This document shows, piece by piece, positions 62,688-64,000 of a DNA stretch of 64,000 nucleotides. The DNA lies in NCBI GenBank assembly GCA_018713145.1, contig DVFP01000031.1, positions 27,099 through 91,098 on the forward strand, written 5' to 3'. Source of the DNA: Candidatus Scybalocola faecavium. GTDB lineage: Bacteria; Bacillota; Clostridia; Lachnospirales; Lachnospiraceae. The notes below the pieces were generated by a model. The model ran no database searches and was not told the DNA's origin. It worked only from the letters and a program-made list of their open reading frames with translations. Position 1 is the first letter of the stretch, and every line of letters begins with the position of its first letter. Position numbers and translations under genes: made by a program.

Positions 62688-63632
62688 ATGGCATCCAGGA
62701 GGGGCCGGCCCTATGAAGCTGGCCTGAGCTATTTTCCGAAGATGGTCGATTTTTATGAAGATGATAAGATTTTTGATCTTTTGGATCAATATGGCCCTTT
62801 GGGTGTGACGATTTATGACTGTATTCTATGCATTGTATATAAGCATGGATACTATGTAGAGATCCCCTTGGAGAAGCTGTCGCGGATGATCGTTAAGATG
62901 ATCGGGAACAAGTGGGTGAAACAAAAGGCTGTCGTGCAAGTGATTCACTTCATTTCCGGTATAGGGCTCATTGACGATGCCCTCGTGAAAGAAAACATAA
63001 TCACCTCTGTTGGAATTCAACGCCGTTATTACGAAACAGCAGTAAAACGGATGAAGAGACGGCTCCATGATGATAGATACTGGCTCCTCGAAAAAGAAGA
63101 AAATGGCGAGGGCTTATTAAATGCACCCAAAAATCGAATTAATTCGGAAGAAAATCAAATTGATTCAGAATCAAAACCAATAACTTCGGAAATAAGTGAC
63201 ACTAAAATAAAAGAAAAGAAAAATAATATATATATATCTACGGCTCCGCCGACACAAAACCGGTTCTTTCCTGATGATGAACTGAATAAGGCCTTTTCCC
63301 TGTATGTGACTTGCCGTGCGAATAATGGGGATAAGCTGCAAAACGAGCAGATTGACCTGCTAATCGAGCAGCTTAATGCCCTGTCAGATAAAAACGATGA
63401 GCGGATTGCCATGGTGAAGCAGGCCACAATGAAGGGGTGGAAGGGATTCTATCCGCTGAAGAAACCAAAATCACAGGGTGCACCCCAAAAACAGGCAAAG
63501 CCAAAGAATCGATTTAAGAACTTTGATGAGCGCAGCTATGATTACGCAGTGTTGGAAAGATCATTGTATGAGAAGCGTATGAGTAAGGAGGATGAAAACG
63601 ATGGTAAGAAAAACAGCAATGGAAATATTTAA
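62688..63632 (+). CDS. DUF4373 (Lin1244/Lin1753-type) phage replication protein
   Basis: 314 aa. The N-terminal ~110 residues (YFPKMVDFYEDDKIFDLLDQYGPLGVTIYDCIL) are the DUF4373 domain seen in phage replication-initiation proteins. A low-complexity Asn/Ser/Glu linker lies in the middle, and the C-terminus is basic. The AGGCAGGTG site is plausible. It may load the replisome or bind the origin; that is inferred from the family. Confidence 0.85.
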   Translation: MASRRGRPYEAGLSYFPKMVDFYEDDKIFDLLDQYGPLGVTIYDCILCIVYKHGYYVEIPLEKLSRMIVKMIGNKWVKQKAVVQVIHFISGIGLIDDALVKENIITSVGIQRRYYETAVKRMKRRLHDDRYWLLEKEENGEGLLNAPKNRINSEENQIDSESKPITSEISDTKIKEKKNNIYISTAPPTQNRFFPDDELNKAFSLYVTCRANNGDKLQNEQIDLLIEQLNALSDKNDERIAMVKQATMKGWKGFYPLKKPKSQGAPQKQAKPKNRFKNFDERSYDYAVLERSLYEKRMSKEDENDGKKNSNGNI

Positions 63633-63771
63633 GGATATACATAACGATGAGATTGACCCGGAGATAAAACTAATGGCAATCCAGGAAGTGCTGGATATGG
63701 AGACACATTACAGTATAACCAAGGCGGATCTGCTGGAAGCGCTGCGGTGGCTGGTGGAGGATTATATTTAG
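63601..63771 (+). CDS. Small phage protein (56 aa)
   Basis: The frame from ATG 63601 to TAG 63771 encodes a helical, acidic 56-aa protein (DIHNDEIDPEIKLMAIQEVL). It overlaps the end of the DUF4373 gene by 32 nt and is followed almost at once by the next start. AAGGAGG lies upstream. Function unknown. Confidence 0.6.
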   Translation: MVRKTAMEIFKDIHNDEIDPEIKLMAIQEVLDMETHYSITKADLLEALRWLVEDYI

Positions 63772-63772
63772 T

Positions 63773-64000
63773 ATGGAGGATATCATAAAAGAAACGAAAG
63801 CGATCACAAGGTATCAGTGGCTAAAGATGCATGGCATATGTGTGGCGTGTGGCCAAAAAGATGCCTTTCCAGGCTATGTCCGTTGCCCTGAGTGTTTGGA
63901 AAAAGCAGAAATGGCATCCTTAAAGTGCTGGGCGGATGATGAAAAAAGAACCAGATATAATAAGCACAGCGCAGAGCGACGCAAGAAACTGAGACAGGAG
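63773..64000 (+). CDS. Cys-rich phage protein, cut by the window edge
   Basis: 76 codons of an open frame are seen before the sequence ends. It has two CxxC pairs (CVACG, CPEC) separated by about 17 residues, as in a zinc-ribbon, and a basic C-terminal part. It probably belongs to the phage early/middle block. The true length is unknown. Confidence 0.6.
   Translation, partial: MEDIIKETKAITRYQWLKMHGICVACGQKDAFPGYVRCPECLEKAEMASLKCWADDEKRTRYNKHSAERRKKLRQE

Larger units (their letters stand above)
51900..64000. mobile_element. Prophage (left part; continues past the window edge)
   Basis: Tyrosine integrase at the left end, ImmA/ImmR-type lysogeny control, divergent switch, and then a plus-strand early block with YqaJ, RecT, RusA and a DUF4373 replication protein. 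This is the usual order of a temperate siphovirus-type phage. Head and tail genes are not reached. The left border must lie between the host gene ending at 51831 and the integrase stop at 52035; the exact attL core cannot be named without the right end. Confidence 0.9.

Overview
The window looks like a chromosome segment from a spore-forming gut-type Clostridia, most likely Lachnospiraceae. I infer this from several things together: a spoIIID homologue, a one-piece type II fatty-acid cluster with an FMN enoyl reductase (FabK), a split two-subunit transketolase, a lysine riboswitch in front of dapA, a circularly permuted GH3 glucosidase, and strong GGAGG ribosome binding sites. No rRNA, tRNA, CRISPR array or insertion sequence was recognised.

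Host region, 1-51.9 kb. 0.1-2.6 kb: fructose-6-phosphate aldolase/transaldolase with the two transketolase halves (pentose phosphate interconversion). 2.7-6.6 kb: an AraC regulator on the minus strand, then an OLD-type ATPase/TOPRIM nuclease translationally overlapped with a PHP phosphoesterase. 6.7-12.2 kb: lipoprotein cyclophilin, an S1-domain RNA-binding protein, an acidic amphipathic membrane protein, a YdcF protein, a GntP permease and a small membrane protein. 12.5-22.0 kb: the fatty-acid synthesis cluster acpP-fabK-fabD-fabG-fabF-accB-fabZ-accC-accD-accA plus a second FabK/nitronate-monooxygenase-like gene. fabH is absent, and two near-identical TTTGA-N3-TCAAA operators sit in front of acpP and fabD. 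22.0-32.0 kb: CorA-type transporter, a small membrane protein, then a tightly packed run of 23S-type methyltransferase, adenosine deaminase, chorismate mutase/prephenate dehydratase, DUF815 ATPase, exopolyphosphatase and polyphosphate kinase. 32.0-51.8 kb: GH3 glucosidase, BipA/TypA, an SSB-like protein, riboswitch-controlled dapA, a very large c-di-GMP protein with a degenerate receiver, GH2 glycosidase, a fucose/arabinose isomerase-like protein, a radical SAM protein, an ion antiporter with a cytidylate-kinase-like partner, SpoIIID and a ketopantoate-reductase-like protein.

Prophage, about 51.9 kb to beyond the right edge. A minus-strand tyrosine integrase marks the left end. A minus-strand lysogeny block follows: a PemK/MazF-like protein with a coiled-coil tail, a zinc-ribbon membrane DUF4352 protein, a PH-like protein, an ImmA-type protease and an ImmR-type repressor. 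A divergent promoter region carries palindromic operators. The plus-strand early block then runs through a Cro-like regulator, a Tad2-like (anti-Thoeris) protein, small ORFs, YqaJ nuclease, RecT annealase, DUF2303, RusA and a DUF4373 replication protein. No structural genes are reached before the window ends.

Most notable signals: (1) a dispersed composite hairpin repeat placed directly in front of three unrelated genes; (2) the OLD nuclease with an unusual Cys cluster, overlapped with a PHP gene; (3) paired fatty-acid operators; (4) the degenerate receiver on an HD-GYP/GGDEF/GAF protein; (5) the lysogeny-block cargo genes, where the PemK-like protein appears to have lost the MazF catalytic Arg; (6) the symmetric operator design of the prophage switch; (7) attL-proximal interleaved inverted repeats and helically phased direct repeats.
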